Source: Chionoecetes opilio (Eukaryota; Arthropoda; Malacostraca; Decapoda; Majidae). From it: a DNA stretch of 64,000 bases. Positions within the stretch are counted from its first letter, which is position 1. Every line of letters starts with the position of its first letter. Both the position numbers and the translations under genes were made by a program. The notes below the pieces were generated by a model. The model saw only the letters and a list, made by a program, of their open reading frames with translations, ran no database searches and was not told where the DNA came from. The DNA is taken from contig JACEEZ010016432.1 in NCBI GenBank assembly GCA_016584305.1, positions 107,394 through 171,393 on the forward strand, read 5' to 3'. Of this stretch, positions 42,061-55,100 are shown one piece after another.

Positions 42061-42467
42061 TAGGTCTCACGGCCCCGTGTAGCTTCCTCTGCACACACAC
42101 GCAAGCACACCTAACACACACCTGCACGCACACGCAACACATATTCTACCTTTGTCGCCTAGTACCGCTGCACAGGTCCTCTCCTCCTCCTCCGCCACGC
42201 TGAACCAAACAATAACAAACACAGAGAAAACGACGCCATGCAAGGCAGACTGTACCAAATAGCCTTTACCTTTATCCTTCCTCCTCCTTCTGCTCCACAC
42301 TCACTCCATGACTCCAATCTTCACCACCAAGCAACACACGAAAACCACATCGCTTCTACATCTATCCAAGGCCATTTTGAACCCTGCATAGCGTTGATTT
42401 AGTCTTTAATCTATATATGAATAGCCTTTGACGTGATGGCTAGACCAGACTAGAGTACCTGTATTAT
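42061..42467. other. Truncated fourth spacer
   Basis: Matches 4811-5200 up to GATGGCTAGACCAGAC, where the segmental duplication ends. No zinc-finger gene follows. Confidence 0.75.
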
Positions 42468-43574
42468 CAGAGCTGGGCACGTTCCTGGATTTGGGGTAGT
42501 CCGTACCTGTACTTCCGTACTTCGGGACGCGGGTCGTCCGTACCTGTACTTCCGTACCTTATTTTACTTTGTTCTGTCCGTACCCGTACCTCCGTACCTC
42601 CGTACCTCCGTACCTGTACCCTATAACTATTAAAACGCGCCTGAAAAAATATAGTCAGTACCTCAAAAATAAAACAAAATACAAGGCTATAATACATCAG
42701 AGCTTCATAAATATATATAGCAATATATATTTACCATCAAATAATCATCAAATCAATTAAAATAAAATTTGTCTCCAGTCTTCACAGTTCACAAATGAGT
42801 GAAATGACTAATTAGTTTAAATCACAAGTTTATTCTAGAGTGTATAACTCCTACTCCACTTCCTTCTCCTCCTTGTACTGCTGCTACACCTTGTAGCCTA
42901 GGAGGTGCATGTTGCCCCTCACAAACACCAGCTGCTCAAAGTTTATGTTGCTGAGGCTGGACCTCTTCGGCCGCAAGATGTCTCCCGCGGAGCTGAACAG
43001 CCTTTCCACGGCAGCAGAGCTGGGGAGAGGGGTGTTGTACCTCATGAAAAGGTCCAGCCAGGCATTCCATTACACTACTACAGCGACTATCCCCAGACAC
43101 ACTCCTGCTCCTGTCGCTATCACTTCTTTTCACGTATTTGTCCATGTTTAGTTGTAAACACTAAACAGTAAGCAATAGCAGTGAAACTTTGAAACGCGTT
43201 GCCGGGTGATGTGACTGTAAACATAAAACATTGTTGATCTTGAGCTTGATGCCGCACGTTTGGTGTTTACCAGGCACCACAGATGCACGGATCTCGCCTT
43301 AGGAAATGATCAGCTGACAGCTAGTGGCAAATTGCCCGCCAAAACGCGTGAAAGTTATTCTGTGGACAGTTTTTTCGTCTTCGTTTTTTTTTTTTTTTTC
43401 ATCATAGAAAATATCAGGTACGGAAGTACGGACCCAAAATTTCGCAGGTCCGTACCTGTTACTTCCGTACCTTTTAAAAACTTTCCGTACCTCCGGACTT
43501 CCGGACCTAGTTTGGAAGTCCGTAGGTACGGAGGTACGGAGGTACGGACAGAGGTACGGAAGTGCCCAGCTCTG
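42468..43574 (-). mobile_element. Internally deleted hAT, CAGAGCTGGGCAC termini
   Basis: 1107 bp with a perfect 8 bp duplication TGTATTAT (42460-42467, 43575-43582). Both subterminal regions are arrays of GTCCGTACCTCCGTACC motifs. Carries the first and last parts of a transposase gene only. Confidence 0.93.
42884..43145 (-). pseudogene. hAT transposase, N-terminus joined to C-terminus
   Basis: ATG at 43145 starts MDKYVKRSDSDRSRSVSGDS. After CSSV at about 43070 the frame changes and the sequence jumps to the C-terminal dimerisation domain (43066-42884): NAWLDLFMRYNTPLPSSAAV, ERLFSSAGDILRPKRSSLS, LVFVRGNMHLLGYKV then TAG. The DDE core is absent. Such internally deleted copies depend on enzyme from elsewhere. 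Confidence 0.88.
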
Positions 43575-43755
43575 TGTATTATATAGAGTAGCGACAACTC
43601 GATTTGTTGGCGGCCATCTTGGCGCCAAGGCCTCCTCGTTCACCCAAGACCCGGGGAAGTTCTTAAGGCATTACCCCGCAGTATATCATGTTATACATGT
43701 ATAAAGGATAGACTGTTATCTTCGGAAAGGCTTGTTCTATAAGATTATCACATAA
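43575..43755. other. Short unique sequence
   Basis: GGCGGCCATCTTGGCGCC and flanks. No gene seen. Confidence 0.5.
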
Positions 43756-44001
43756 AACATAGTAAAACACATTAAATAAAGGTCATTATGAGACTGAAGA
43801 AATATGATGAACTTAACGTTCACTTAAAACTCGTCGTCATGTATAACTTTGTGGGACAGCTTATAAGATGGCAGATATCAATAGAAGCAGAATTTAATTA
43901 GCTTTCCATTGACATATTTCGTTTTCTGATACATACAATAATACCATGCAAACATTAAGGTTAACTAAATAAATTGCTCTCTCCCGCTCTCTCTCTCCGA
44001 C

Positions 44002-44064
<63 letters not shown>

Positions 44065-44073
44065 AAAGAGAGC

Positions 44074-44109
<36 letters not shown>

Positions 44110-44328
44110 AGAGAAATGAAAGAGAGATATGAGAGAGTAACCAAAAACCTTTTTCAAATTCTCTCTCTCCTCTCTCCTCTCTCCTTCTCTCTCTCTCTCT
44201 CTCTCTCTCTCTATTCTCTCTTCTCTATCTATATATATATATATATATTTTATATATTTATATATATATATAATAGGGAGAATGATCAAATAGAAATTGA
44301 GAGAGAGAGAGAGAGAGAGGGAGAGAGA

Positions 44329-44399
<71 letters not shown>

Positions 44400-44540
44400 A
44401 ATAATTATAAAGGTTTTTTTTGGTTACTCTTCTTTTCTCACTCATCTCTCTTTCACTTATATATCTCTCTCTCTCTCTTTCACGGAGGAGAGGAGAGAGA
44501 GAAGAGAGAGAAGGAGAGAGAGGAAGAGAGAGGAAGAGAG

Positions 44541-44584
<44 letters not shown>

Positions 44585-44803
44585 AATTTATTTAGTTAAC
44601 CTTAATGTTTGCATGGTATTATTGTATGTATCAGAAAACGAAATATGTCAATGGAAAGCTAATTAAATTCTGCTTCTATTGATATCTGGCATCTTATAAG
44701 CTGTCCCACAAAGTTATACATGACGACGAGTTTTAAGTGAATGTTAAGTTCATCATATTTCTTCAGAGTCTCATAATGACCTTTATTTAATGTGTTTTAC
44801 TAT
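43756..44803. repeat. Large palindrome with GA/TC and AT core
   Basis: The left arm (43756-43979) is the inverted copy of the right arm (44583-44803). Between them (CT)n, (GA)n, AACCAAAAACC / GGTTTTTTTTGG and an (AT)n centre near 44230-44275 are also arranged symmetrically, so the entire 1.05 kb can fold back. The arms share sequence with the foldback element at 55964-56575. Confidence 0.88.
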
Positions 44804-45106
44804 CCTCGCGCTCCCGGGGAATTTTCACTAACAAATTTAGGCGGTTACTGTCCCCCTTGAGCAAGAGGATGGGTGTGTGTGGTGTGTGAGGTCCCAGCAT
44901 AGCCCAAAGATCGGTAATAATGAACTCCAAGCTTGCACTGGGAGGCTGAAACTGCCGATCGCGAGTCTGACTCACGAGGACAGGACCGTAGCTGAAACAC
45001 ACGCACACACACAGTCACACACATGTTAGTTCACGACATAAGAACATAAGGAAGCTACAAGAGGCCGTGAAACCTAAATGTGGTTTCAAGGGTGCAGTCA
45101 GTTCGC
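44804..45106. other. Non-coding sequence with decapod-type dispersed repeat
   Basis: Ends with AAGAACATAAGGAAGCTACAAG, a motif also at 51323-51350 and, inverted, in the minisatellite at 58790-60000. No ORF supported. Confidence 0.5.
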
Positions 45107-45293
45107 ACACAAGTTGTTTCGTACACTAAAAAGTTGTTTCGTAGTCTATATGAAACCATATAGTCGTTTCGTACACTCAGCTCAGAGTTGGACTTGACTA
45201 CTAGAGTTACGAAACAACACCAGGTATGTACGAAAAAACTCAACCTCAGTGTACGAAACAACTAACAAAACCTGGGTACGAAACAACTTGTGT
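45107..45293. mobile_element. Miniature inverted-repeat element
   Basis: 187 bp; perfect 18 bp inverted ends ACACAAGTTGTTTCGTAC. Inside are further direct and inverted TACGAAACAACT copies. Target duplication not clear. Confidence 0.65.
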
Positions 45294-45312
45294 ACGAAAC
45301 TCCCTGTAACCG

Positions 45313-45343
45313 AGAGAGAGAGAGAGAGAGAGGGTGAGAGAGA

Positions 45344-45403
<60 letters not shown>

Positions 45404-45412
45404 GAGAGAGAT

Positions 45413-45503
<91 letters not shown>
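45313..45503. repeat. (GA)n microsatellite left of LINE
   Basis: Long GA run with a few interruptions, ending at the LINE 3' tail. Confidence 0.95.
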
Positions 45504-45508
<5 letters not shown>

Positions 45509-45697
45509 AATTTTTTTTAGTTTTTATCAATTTATTACGCTCAAAGAGCGACAGACCGAGTACATGAAATATTGCCTAACATGTATAATTAACTCGTGAC
45601 ACACAGGGCACACCGTCATACATACAGAGATGCTGTACACCAAATTATTAGTGCATTTGTGTCTCGCATGGCACGCAGTTGTATGGCAAGGAAAAGA

Positions 45698-48600
45698 TTA
45701 GCACCCACCAAAGTGTGGGTGACGTACTAATACGACATCCAAATTACTGTCCGTCAGGAGAAAGTCGCACACAGCGAGTAAGGGCTGTCCCTGAGGCAGC
45801 ATGTCCCTGACTGAGGGACACTCGAGGCAGTAGTGTTGAAGACTGTTGGTTCTGGGCGATCACACAGCTTGCAGGAGGAGAAGTGAGGAATGTCCCCCGC
45901 CTCAGAGACCTGCCACACAGGTCGGTATCCCAGCCGAAGTCGGGCAGACACAATGTTGTGTCTGCGAGCCATGAGTCCGCGTCGGCGATACTTAGGAGGG
46001 GTTAGACAGAAGTGGTCGTAATGCTGTATAGACACACTCAGAGGCCGCTCAGCGTTCATGCGGTGGAGTGTGGGGAGAAAAGCGGCCGAATGTATCAACT
46101 GTTTGAAGCAGAGGAGGGAGGGTGTAGCACCATCAGGCAGAGGCAGGCTGCAGGCAGTTTTGGCGAGGAGATCCACCTTGTCGTTGGCTGCTATTCCAAC
46201 ATGGGAAGGAATCCACAAAAACCGTATGTTGAGAGAATTGTCACGAGCTGCGACTAACTGAAGCAAATTCTGATGAGCCAGGCAACGGTGTGTGGGTTGT
46301 GGAGATGAGATGGCCTGAAGGGCAGACTGAGAGTCACACATGACCACACCATTCAGACGCCTTTGACAGAGGAGACTGACAGCCAGCAAGAGTCCCTGTA
46401 ACTCGCAGTAGGTAGAGCTGGACAAGTTGGGTAGTCTGCGGCCAACCCAGCCTCCCTCCGGTGGCGCCACGTCGAGTGAGTAGACAGCGCACCCCGCGCT
46501 CCCATCTGGCTGCAAGGAACCGTCGACATAGAGATGGGGAGCGGCAGGGACGGAGGAGGACACTGCGGCAATGTGCTCCAGAGCCAGTTGCTTCTGGAGG
46601 AGTGGTGGGGCTGCCTTGGAAGTGGGAGTGAAGGAGACTTGAGGCGGAGGAATCCTCCATGGAGGAGGACCATGATCCACTTCAGCCACGGGAACATTAA
46701 GATCAAGTCGCAGCAGGGTGGAGCAGACTGTGTTGACGAGGGTGTGGACGCCGGGACGAAGCGGAGGTCGGGGTGCGGCAGGGTCAAGCGAGGTTCTCAG
46801 GACACGTGAATAATGTGGAGTAAGATGGGGAGAGTGGAGGCACTTGACGCTGAAGGAGGAGACATTGGCGTGAATTCTCTCAACAATAGGGGGGAGATCG
46901 AGCTCAGCCAACATGTTGACTATTCTGGTGGAGGCAGGACACCCAAGAATGTACCTCATCACTCTGTTCTGAAATTTTTCTAAAGGGTCTAAATAGGTCT
47001 TAGAGAGTTGACAGAGGGCAGGGGAGAGGTAGTCTATAACTGACCGTATGAAGGCAATGTAGAGGGTTCTAGCCACAGGAATAGAGACTCCGGCAGCATT
47101 GTTTGTGAGCCATTTGAAAGGGATGAAGCGCTGCTGTAGCCGGTGTAGGAGATCTTCGACGATGGGAGGAACGCGCTGCCGCGCAGGTATGGCTGGGGTG
47201 ATCCGCACAGGCGCTCCCAGGTACAAGTACTGCGTGCACAGCGGGATAACAATATTTCCAGCAGTGAAAACAGGAAGTGTTCTGGGGTTCCGGGGAGAAA
47301 ATATTCTACTTTTCTCAGGGGAGAGAATGAGGCCACAAGCGGAAGACGACTCGTAGAATGACTGAAGGAAGAGGCGAAGATCTGCAGGAGAGTTGGAATG
47401 AACACATATATCATCAGCGTAGCAGGTAACAGTCGTCCCAGGAATGTCGGGAAGAAGAGTGAGTAAGTGGTGCACGAGGACATTAAAAAGGAATGGACTT
47501 AAAACACCACCTTGCGGAGTACCAAGCTCGAATTCCTTGGAGGAGCTGCACGCCCCCTTGAAAAGCACAGGCGAGGTTCTGTTACGGAGGTAACCACGGA
47601 TCCACCTCAGGAGATTCCCTTTGACACCAAATTCCACCAACTGATCGAGGATAACCTCTCTGTTGGCAACATCAAATGCACAAATGACTTGAGGTCAAGA
47701 AAAGCTCCCACACTGGTGGGGGAGAGGCGGGTATACAGATCCATCAGACAATGGTGCGTACTTCTCTGTGGCAGGAAACCATACAGACTGGGAGATAACT
47801 TATCCTCCAGCCGAAACATGAGACGGGTGAGGAAGATACGCTCTAGCACCTAACAGAAGCAGGAAGTGAGTGACATTGGTCTGAACTTATCAGTGCCAGG
47901 TTCGGGGATCGGCACAATCGTGCTGGAGGTCCAGGCATGAGGCACGTGTCCCAAGCGGAAGCAAAGATTGTAAAGCTGCAGCAAGGGATTGTCAGGGACC
48001 TTCAGGAGTAAGCGAAGGACCGGGTAAGTAAGACCATCATCCCCGGGGGCTGATGCCTTACACCTGGTGAGAGCACGTCGCAGTTCATCCTCAGTGATCA
48101 GCACGTCGTCATCCTCATCCGTCCGCAATAACGCAGCGATCAAACGTAGAGTGCGAACATTTATGTGGGAAGAGAGAGCCTCTTGAATATGGGCGGGAAG
48201 GTTGCGTGTTTGTGCTTGTTCAGACCAGGTACGAATCAAATCCTGTGCGTACTCAGCTGGGCTGTGGTGGAGAGCGCTGGGGGGTTTCCTTTTGATAACC
48301 CTGTTTATCAGGTGCCACATGGATCCGACGCTTGTTTGGTGATTGATGCTGTCGGTGTACTTCCTCCAAGAGTCAGTATACACGTACTGCTGAAGGGCGA
48401 TAAGATCGTCTCTGGACGCCTGGTACTGGTGTAGATAGACGAGCAGGTGTTGGTTGCCTCTGGAAGGCGAGACCATCTTCCATCGCCTTCTGTTCCGCAT
48501 GAAGGATGCGTTGATCCAGCGTCCAGGCATGGGCTTCAGGGCATCTTTTAATGTGCGGTCTGGTGACATAGCGGGCGTGGAAGTCACGTGTCGAGTCAAC

Positions 48601-49376
48601 TAGGGAGGAATACAATTTGTCAGGCGACGTCAAATCAAATGTGGGTATAAGGCTGGAATGTAAAAGACGTAGGTAGGACAATATTTGGGAGGAATAGTGA
48701 TACGGATGCGATCATGAGGAAGGGAATGTCGAACTGGTAGGGAATACCGGATTCCAAGAGCGACGTGGTCTGAGAAGAGGGTTGGAATAGAAACACACTC
48801 GACGTTGGATGCCACCAGGCCGAAGGTAATAATGTGGTCCAGAGTGGCCACACGGGTGTGCGTGGCGCCCCCTGTAGGCCAGTGAGTGAGGCGGTGGCGG
48901 CGGATGTACTCGAGGAGAGGAAGCCCATTACGATTCGGAGTGGGAGAGTGATCACCGAGAGCAGAGTGTCGGGCATTGAAATCTCCAATGTAGATCATGC
49001 AATGATTCGTTGGTGTAGGGAGGGCAGAGAGATGAATCCTTCCTGGGGCAGAGTAAACATTACATAATCGAAGCCTCCCATCACCCACAGTGATCTCAAA
49101 GAGCTGAAAGGTCATGTCATCATCAGCAGAGCGGCGCAAAAGTTGATGGGGTACGGAAGAATGGATGTAAATGACAAGACCATTTCTGACGTGATGGACA
49201 TACGAGACGTAGCCAGGGAGCGAGGGAGCATCTTCCCCCGGTACAGGGCAACCAACAAAAGCTTCTTGAATGAATATAACATGTGGGTGGTGGCGACCTA
49301 CATAGCTCTTGAGTGAAGTAAGTTTTGGAAAATTTCTGATTCCACAGGCATTCCAAGAGATAACGTGAAGCGGCAT
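45698..49376 (-). pseudogene. LINE ORF2: endonuclease, reverse transcriptase, RNase H, Cys/His finger
   Basis: ATG at 49376 (MPLHVISWNACGIRNFPKL), four bases after the ORF1 stop. Endonuclease: FIQEAF, YIGDFNARHSALG, SDHVALG. Then a linker (NRRRWKMVSP) and reverse transcriptase: ASAPGDDGLTYPVL, GTDKFRPMSLTSCF, FLDLK, GTPQGGVLSPFLFN, CYADDICVHSN. RNase H: YVDGSLQPDGSAGCAVYS, SSSTYCELQGLL, VMCDSQSALQ, WIPSHVGIAANDKVDLLA. C-terminal finger CKLCDRPE...HYCLEC. Damage: frameshift near 48640, TAG within SCFC-VLERIF at about 47850, frameshift near 47690 and another near 45840. Few lesions, so a fairly recent copy. Confidence 0.9.
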
Positions 49377-49380
49377 CCGG

Positions 49381-50911
49381 CTAGCGAAATCTGGGTTTAG
49401 GTTTCCGGGAAGCAGGCGGGGACGAAGACGTTGAGGGAACACCACTTTGAGGTGGGCGATGTAATGGCACCGCGAGCAGTTTATCACCGAACCTTTCGGC
49501 GTGAGCATCCAGTTTCTCTGTGAGGGTGGTGACAGAAGCGAGGATGGCCTGATGAGACTCAACAAGAGTAGCAAGGGTGCGCTCGTTGGTGGCGTTCTGA
49601 GTGGCCATACTGGCGACGCTTGCCTCAAGCGCATCAAAACGTGCTGCAAACGCAGCGCACCGTGACGTCAGAGAGGCAACGGCCTCACGAAGGGCAAGGA
49701 CTTGTGCACAATCAGGAGGGGGAGAAGCTGGAGATGATGTGGTGGCACCCGGTCGCGGCCGGGGTGGTGGTGGAGCGTGAGGCGACGCGTAGGCAGGGAA
49801 GGAGGGGGCGGGCGTGCACGTGTGGCACAGCCATGCCAGACGTTGACTCCGGGTTCATGACAACGGGGGCATGTCGACTTTGAGGTGTCTGGTGCGGGTG
49901 ATAGGAAGAGGGTCCGAGGTAGAAGTGGTAGCAGTAGTGGTGGGCAGGGAAGGGCTGCGATATGGGCAAGTCCGGGAGGCGTGGTTAGCAGCGCACCACA
50001 CACACCGGTCCGAAGCAGCAGAACAATACAGTGATATATGACCGATACCCCAGCATTTGAAGCACCAAGGCTGCTCGTCCTTCATCCGTCGTAGCTCACA
50101 TGATGGGAGGCAAGGGAGGAAACTAAAGTCGACATATGGTGGAGGTGGGTCAGGGAGGCTCCATGTGACAACGAGCCGATTGATGGGTGTCCCATTTTGT
50201 TTGAAGCGACGAACAGTGTAGACGCCAGGAAGCTCCCAGGCCAAGGATGGGTCAACGCCGACAGGGTAGCGGGTGCTGAGGTATGTATGGAACTTCCTGG
50301 GCCTCCCAACCGAGTCCTGAACATCCAGGGACAAGGATAAGAACTCACCATTCCTGACACTGTCTACGATATCTGTACGTCGTCGTGAAATATAGACGAA
50401 ACGGGAGGAAACAGCAGACATCTTAACCTCAGCCAACTCCCGATCGAGGCGAAACGTCTTGGTGACGTCAGAAAGCCACCGAAGCTTCATATCCACAGTC
50501 AGGTTCTCTCTGCAAAGGAGCTTGACATATTCAGTCCTCGGGTCAAAAGCTGGAGGGACATGCCCAGGCTGGGAAGGTGCCCTCTGGGGATCGAGGCGGG
50601 GGCGGGAGTAGTCAGGAACCGTGGGTCGGAAAGAAGTATCGTTGCGCCTGGATGTTTTTGCAGCGGGAGACGAAGGTTCACCGAACAGAGTCCGAAGCAT
50701 CGTCAATGGGGCGTTTGGTGGAGGCCTGGGTGACAGGGGACGGGGCAACCTCAAGGGGTTGCCCGGGAGTGGCCGCGGCTGCAGCGGAGGTGGACCCCTG
50801 GCGTGTGTGGAGGGCCAGAGGGGGCCAGGTCTCTTCCGACATGGCGTCATCATCTGCGAGAGCCAGATCAGCCTTAATATCAGCGAGGGAGCCAGGTCCG
50901 GAGTAAGTCAT
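49381..50911 (-). pseudogene. LINE ORF1 (gag-like, CCHC knuckles, coiled coil)
   Basis: Likely start at 50911 (MTYSGPGSLADIKADLALAD). A frameshift near 50690 leads into RRNDTSFRP, a basic RNA-binding-like region (YVKLLCRENLTVDMKLRWLS) and knuckles WCFKCWGIGHISLYC and CVWCAANHASRTC. A further frameshift near 49890 leads to CPRCHEPGVNVWHGC, then a heptad-like region (LATLVESHQAILASVTTLTE) and the end PASRKPKPRFR. The stop at 49381-49383 lies just before the ORF2 ATG, suggesting reinitiation. Gag-like RNA-binding role by family. Confidence 0.82.
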
Positions 50912-51271
50912 ATCGTCTCAGCGAGTCAGCAATATGGGTGTGCTCAGAGCGTTGGCAACCCGCACCAGCGGGGGCAGAGTGACGTAGTCATGACGAAGGC
51001 AAAACGTCATATTCCTCGCACTGCGCATGCGCAGACGCGAAAACCTCGAACAGGAGGGGATTGGCCAGGAGTATGGAATTCTTATGGCAAAATATCAGCA
51101 AAGTCCAAAGCCCTCAAACACCTCGATGGCACTAAGCTGACGACTGGGTCTTACTATCGATCTCAGCCAAGGGAGAAGGGTAGCAGCTCGCTAGATCCCG
51201 CAAAACTTCCCAGAAACGGGAGAGCTCTATCGCGGTCTTGTTGACGTCCAGAGCCAGCAATGGCGTCCCAG

Positions 51272-51298
51272 AGAGAAGAGAGAGAGAGAGAGAGAGAT
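51272..51298. repeat. (GA)n right of LINE
   Basis: GAGAAGAGAGAGAGAGAGAG continues the microsatellite interrupted by the LINE. Confidence 0.9.
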
Positions 51299-51584
51299 AC
51301 CCCATATAAGTTCTCATATTATAAGAACATAAGAAAATAAGGAAGCTACAAGTGGCCGTGAGACCTACACGTGGTAGTTCCTGTAAACAACAATAAAATG
51401 TCTATTTGCCACGTTATCTTAACAATTGCCGCTTCCCCGCTGCTCCTGGACATTCCTGAACCACTCAGCCGTCACTACAACACTCGCCAGCCACTTGCAA
51501 ATCCCTAACACACGATATATTAGTGAAATTATAACTTTTTCTTACCTTCGTTCCGCTACTCACGCCATAGCTCCTTTCTCGAAT
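51299..51584. other. Non-coding sequence
   Basis: Includes AAGAACATAAG...GGAAGCTACAAGTGG. No gene seen. Confidence 0.5.
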
Positions 51585-51807
51585 CAGTATTGCCAGATCC
51601 ACCTGCCAAAAATTCCTTGTTTAAAAATTATAACTTCCCTTTTAACCTCACATTTTCCCTGTCACACACACACAAACACACACACACATATAAATATTTA
51701 AGATTAACTCAACTGGTTTTTTCACCGTATTTATGCCTTTTTTTCCCTCTCGAAGTCAAAATTTCCCTCCAAAAGGTGGGTTAGGTTCCCGGCATGTGGC
51801 AACACTG
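51585..51807. mobile_element. Small hAT-like MITE
   Basis: 223 bp; ends CAGTATTGCCA and TGGCAACACTG, similar to the CAGTGTTGCCAGA hAT. No clear target duplication. Confidence 0.5.
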
Positions 51808-52111
51808 TTCTGATGACGTCACGGCCTCTGTTTAAAGCCACGTCAATATAAAATGATTATTATTGTTTCCTAACCACAGTTTTTTTTATATGTAAGGAAT
51901 GATTAAATATTCCAGTGATTAAATAATACAATAAGATGCTTCTATGTAACCGTTCTTATTAATATGATATAAATAATAAGATGTAATTTACTTAGTTCAA
52001 TCAAAGACATTCTACAACAAGATACCTCACTCCGGGGTGCCCTGTGGTGCGCGTGAAATCGACCGCCGCCGTGCGGAAGGAGTTAACCAGTCTGCTGGCC
52101 CATTCACTTGC

Positions 52112-55100
52112 AGCAACAACCACATCATGGCAGCTAAGACCTTTCGTACTTTAACCTGGAATATTAACGGTCTGCATTCCCGCTTTACTGATCCCCACTC
52201 ATAGGTCGTCACACACAGACCTGACATTATTTCATTGCAGGAAGTTGGGGTGGAAGTGCCAGAGTTGCGGGGTTATGATGCTCACGTTCTAGGTATCGCA
52301 GATGGCAGCAGTCGGGGGATGGCCACCTACACCAAGCAGGGGACACCATTCACACTTGAAGGCAGGGGTGTCACTGCGGGCATTGAGTACATTGCTGTCT
52401 GCCTACACAGTGGGGGGGAAATATATACTTTGTTAACATGTATGTTCATGCCGGAGCATTAAACATTGCAAATTTTCCAGATTATATTCTTGAGGAGCAA
52501 TCAGTCATAATGGGGGATTTTAATGCTCGTCACAAGGATTTAGGTAGTCACCGCACCACCAATGCTAATGGGGTTAGGTGGAAAGCCTTCCTTGATGCCA
52601 CGGATACTGCGCTGTTCTCACGGGGTAAAATATCCCCACACATGCCCAGAGAGGCAGGTTAGATTATGTAATACTTCTTAACATGCCAACATTTACTGCC
52701 GAGACCTCCCTCAACAGGTATCTGCTGAGTGACCACTTTGCCCTGGAGACAAACATCCCCTTCCATCCCACGACCACGGTGCCCAGGAAGCGCCTGGCTG
52801 TGCCCCCTGCCCGGATGCCACGGCTCCTAGCCCATGTGGAGGTCTGGTACTCCGCCGCGAGGGGAACCTTCACCACCGCAGCCGTGCTATACCAGGGAAT
52901 TGTTACCACCATCACGGAGTTCGTCACATCCAGCGGCAGGGCTCCTCGGCAGCCCCCTAACCGCAGCTCTCGGACATACGCCAAAGACCCGGTCATTGTT
53001 AACTGCCAACAGACACTTGCCACGTACCAGAGACGCTGGCAACAGGACCCTGGCGACCATGATGCCAGAGAAGCCATGCTTACTGTGGCCCGGCACCTCA
53101 CGGACCTCAGACAGCAGGTGCGGACACAATACTGGAACGACTTCCTCTCCTCTGTACGCAAGACTCGGTCCCTACAGGAGGTCTGTCATCATGTCAATAG
53201 AGCCAGAGGTAAAAGCAGACGCCAGACGGGCAACCCTGACCCCGCCGGCAGAGCACAAGAGCTGCTTCTCCAGTGGAAAGGAGTTGCTTCCCTTTCTGAG
53301 CTTCCCGTCGGTCATCAGGACGAACTTGCCCGCCACAAGGCGCGCAGAATGGACCTCATCCAGCACCATGTCACCCTGATGGATGACACCTGTGTGCCCA
53401 TCACCCATGATGAGCTGCTTTATGCAGTAAAACACGGCAAGTCAACAGCTCCTGGACAAGACGGGCTCACTTACGACCTCCTTAATGCACTCCTAGTCAT
53501 GAAGGATAACAACCCTATCCTGGATATTTTCAACATGTCCTTTGCATCTGGTCAGCTCCCTTCCTCGTGGAAGGCCGCGTTAATTGTTCCCATCCCCAAA
53601 GGCGACGGCACTTTCCGCCCCATTTCCCTCATCAGCTGTGTGTGCAAGATGATGGAAAGAGTAATTTTAAATAGACTCCAGTATAAGGTGGAGAGTCAAC
53701 TATCCCCAAACCTACACGGTTTTCTAAAAGGACACTCCGCCAGTGACTGTTTCGTTAAGTGTTTTAGTAATAAGGTTGCTACTTGTAGAGCTTTCATAGA
53801 CTTAAGAGGTGCATTTGATAGGGCTAATCAGGATGTCATAATGGAGGAACTCATTATGAAGGGTGTCCGAGGCAGGCTGCTTGACTGGATTAGGGACTAC
53901 TTGTATGACAGGAAGGCACAAGTATGTTTTCAAGATGTCGCCTCTTCAGAGGAACTTTTTGAACTGGGCACGCCACAAGGGGGTGTCCTTAGCCCTATGC
54001 TCTTCAATATTTTGGTGGACAAAATTGCCCACTGGCCTTTCCCACAGGACACTCAGGTCCTCATTTATGCTGATGACATACTTGTGCAATGCAGAACCCT
54101 TACACTTCTTAATTTAGCTTTGCAGCAATTGACAACACTGTGTGTACAGATGGGCCTTGTCATCAACGAAACCGAGACCAAATTTCAAGCAAACAGCAAC
54201 AGAGTCTGCCGCCCACCCAGCATTAATCATGTTCCCATTGGCAGAGTCCCTACTTATAAATACTTAGGTGTTCACCTCAGCTACAAAAGGTCTGCCCAGT
54301 CAATCAGCCATGTCCGAGACATTTGTCTGCTTAGACTAGCACCACTCAGAGTCCTCGCCAACAGAAGCCTTGGCGTTGGTATTCCTATCCTTAGAATGTT
54401 TTATATTTCTGTAGTCAGGTCACTTATTGACTATGCCTCCACGGCCTTGGTTCACTTCAGTGAAACACAACTCCGTCCCTTGGAGCTCATTCAAAACGAG
54501 GCTATGCGAATACTATTAGGTTGCCCCAGAACAGCAAAGATAGAAATACTTAGGGCTGAACTGAATCTACCCAGAATTGTACGCAGAATCAAGGAAATAA
54601 CTTGCCGCACTGTTAGCCGCATGCTTTGTAATGGCTCATCTCCCACCCTTAAACAGACGCTAGACTCACTTCTTCTAAACCCTAGGGCTCCTGCTGCCCC
54701 ATATCTCAAGAAAAAATTTTCATTGCTAACACGAGTAGGTGTTTTAAATGCATGTTTGGCACTAGTTCCTTCCCCAACCCAGCCTGTCTGGCACCCTCGC
54801 CGGGTCACTGTAGACATTGAAAGACTTTCAATCCCCAAAAGAGCCTGGCTTCCCCAAGCTCTCCAGGATCATTTCATGACAAAATTGTCCAAGTACCCTC
54901 ACATCCAGGCTGTTCATGTGTACTGTGATGGGTCAGTTGATGGCAGCAAGTTTGGCTGCGGCTTGTTCATACGTGATTGCACCTCTCCCAGCCAATACAC
55001 ATATACCGTAGCTGCCAAACGCCTACCTGCCAATCTCTCCTCAACCCGGGCAGAGCTGTACGCCATACTTGAGGCTTTGCATGCTGTCACAGCTATACAT

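Larger units (their letters stand above)
45504..51271 (-). mobile_element. Nearly full-length two-ORF LINE of RNase H type
   Basis: About 5.8 kb, minus orientation. The 3' end has AATAAATTGATAAAAACTA and an A run (45508-45535) against a (GA)n; the 5' end meets another (GA)n at about 51272, so it lies inside a GA microsatellite. ORF1 (50911-49381) and ORF2 (49376-45698) are both damaged. About 330 bases of 5' untranslated DNA. RNase H places it near the I/R1/jockey-I groups. Confidence 0.87.
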
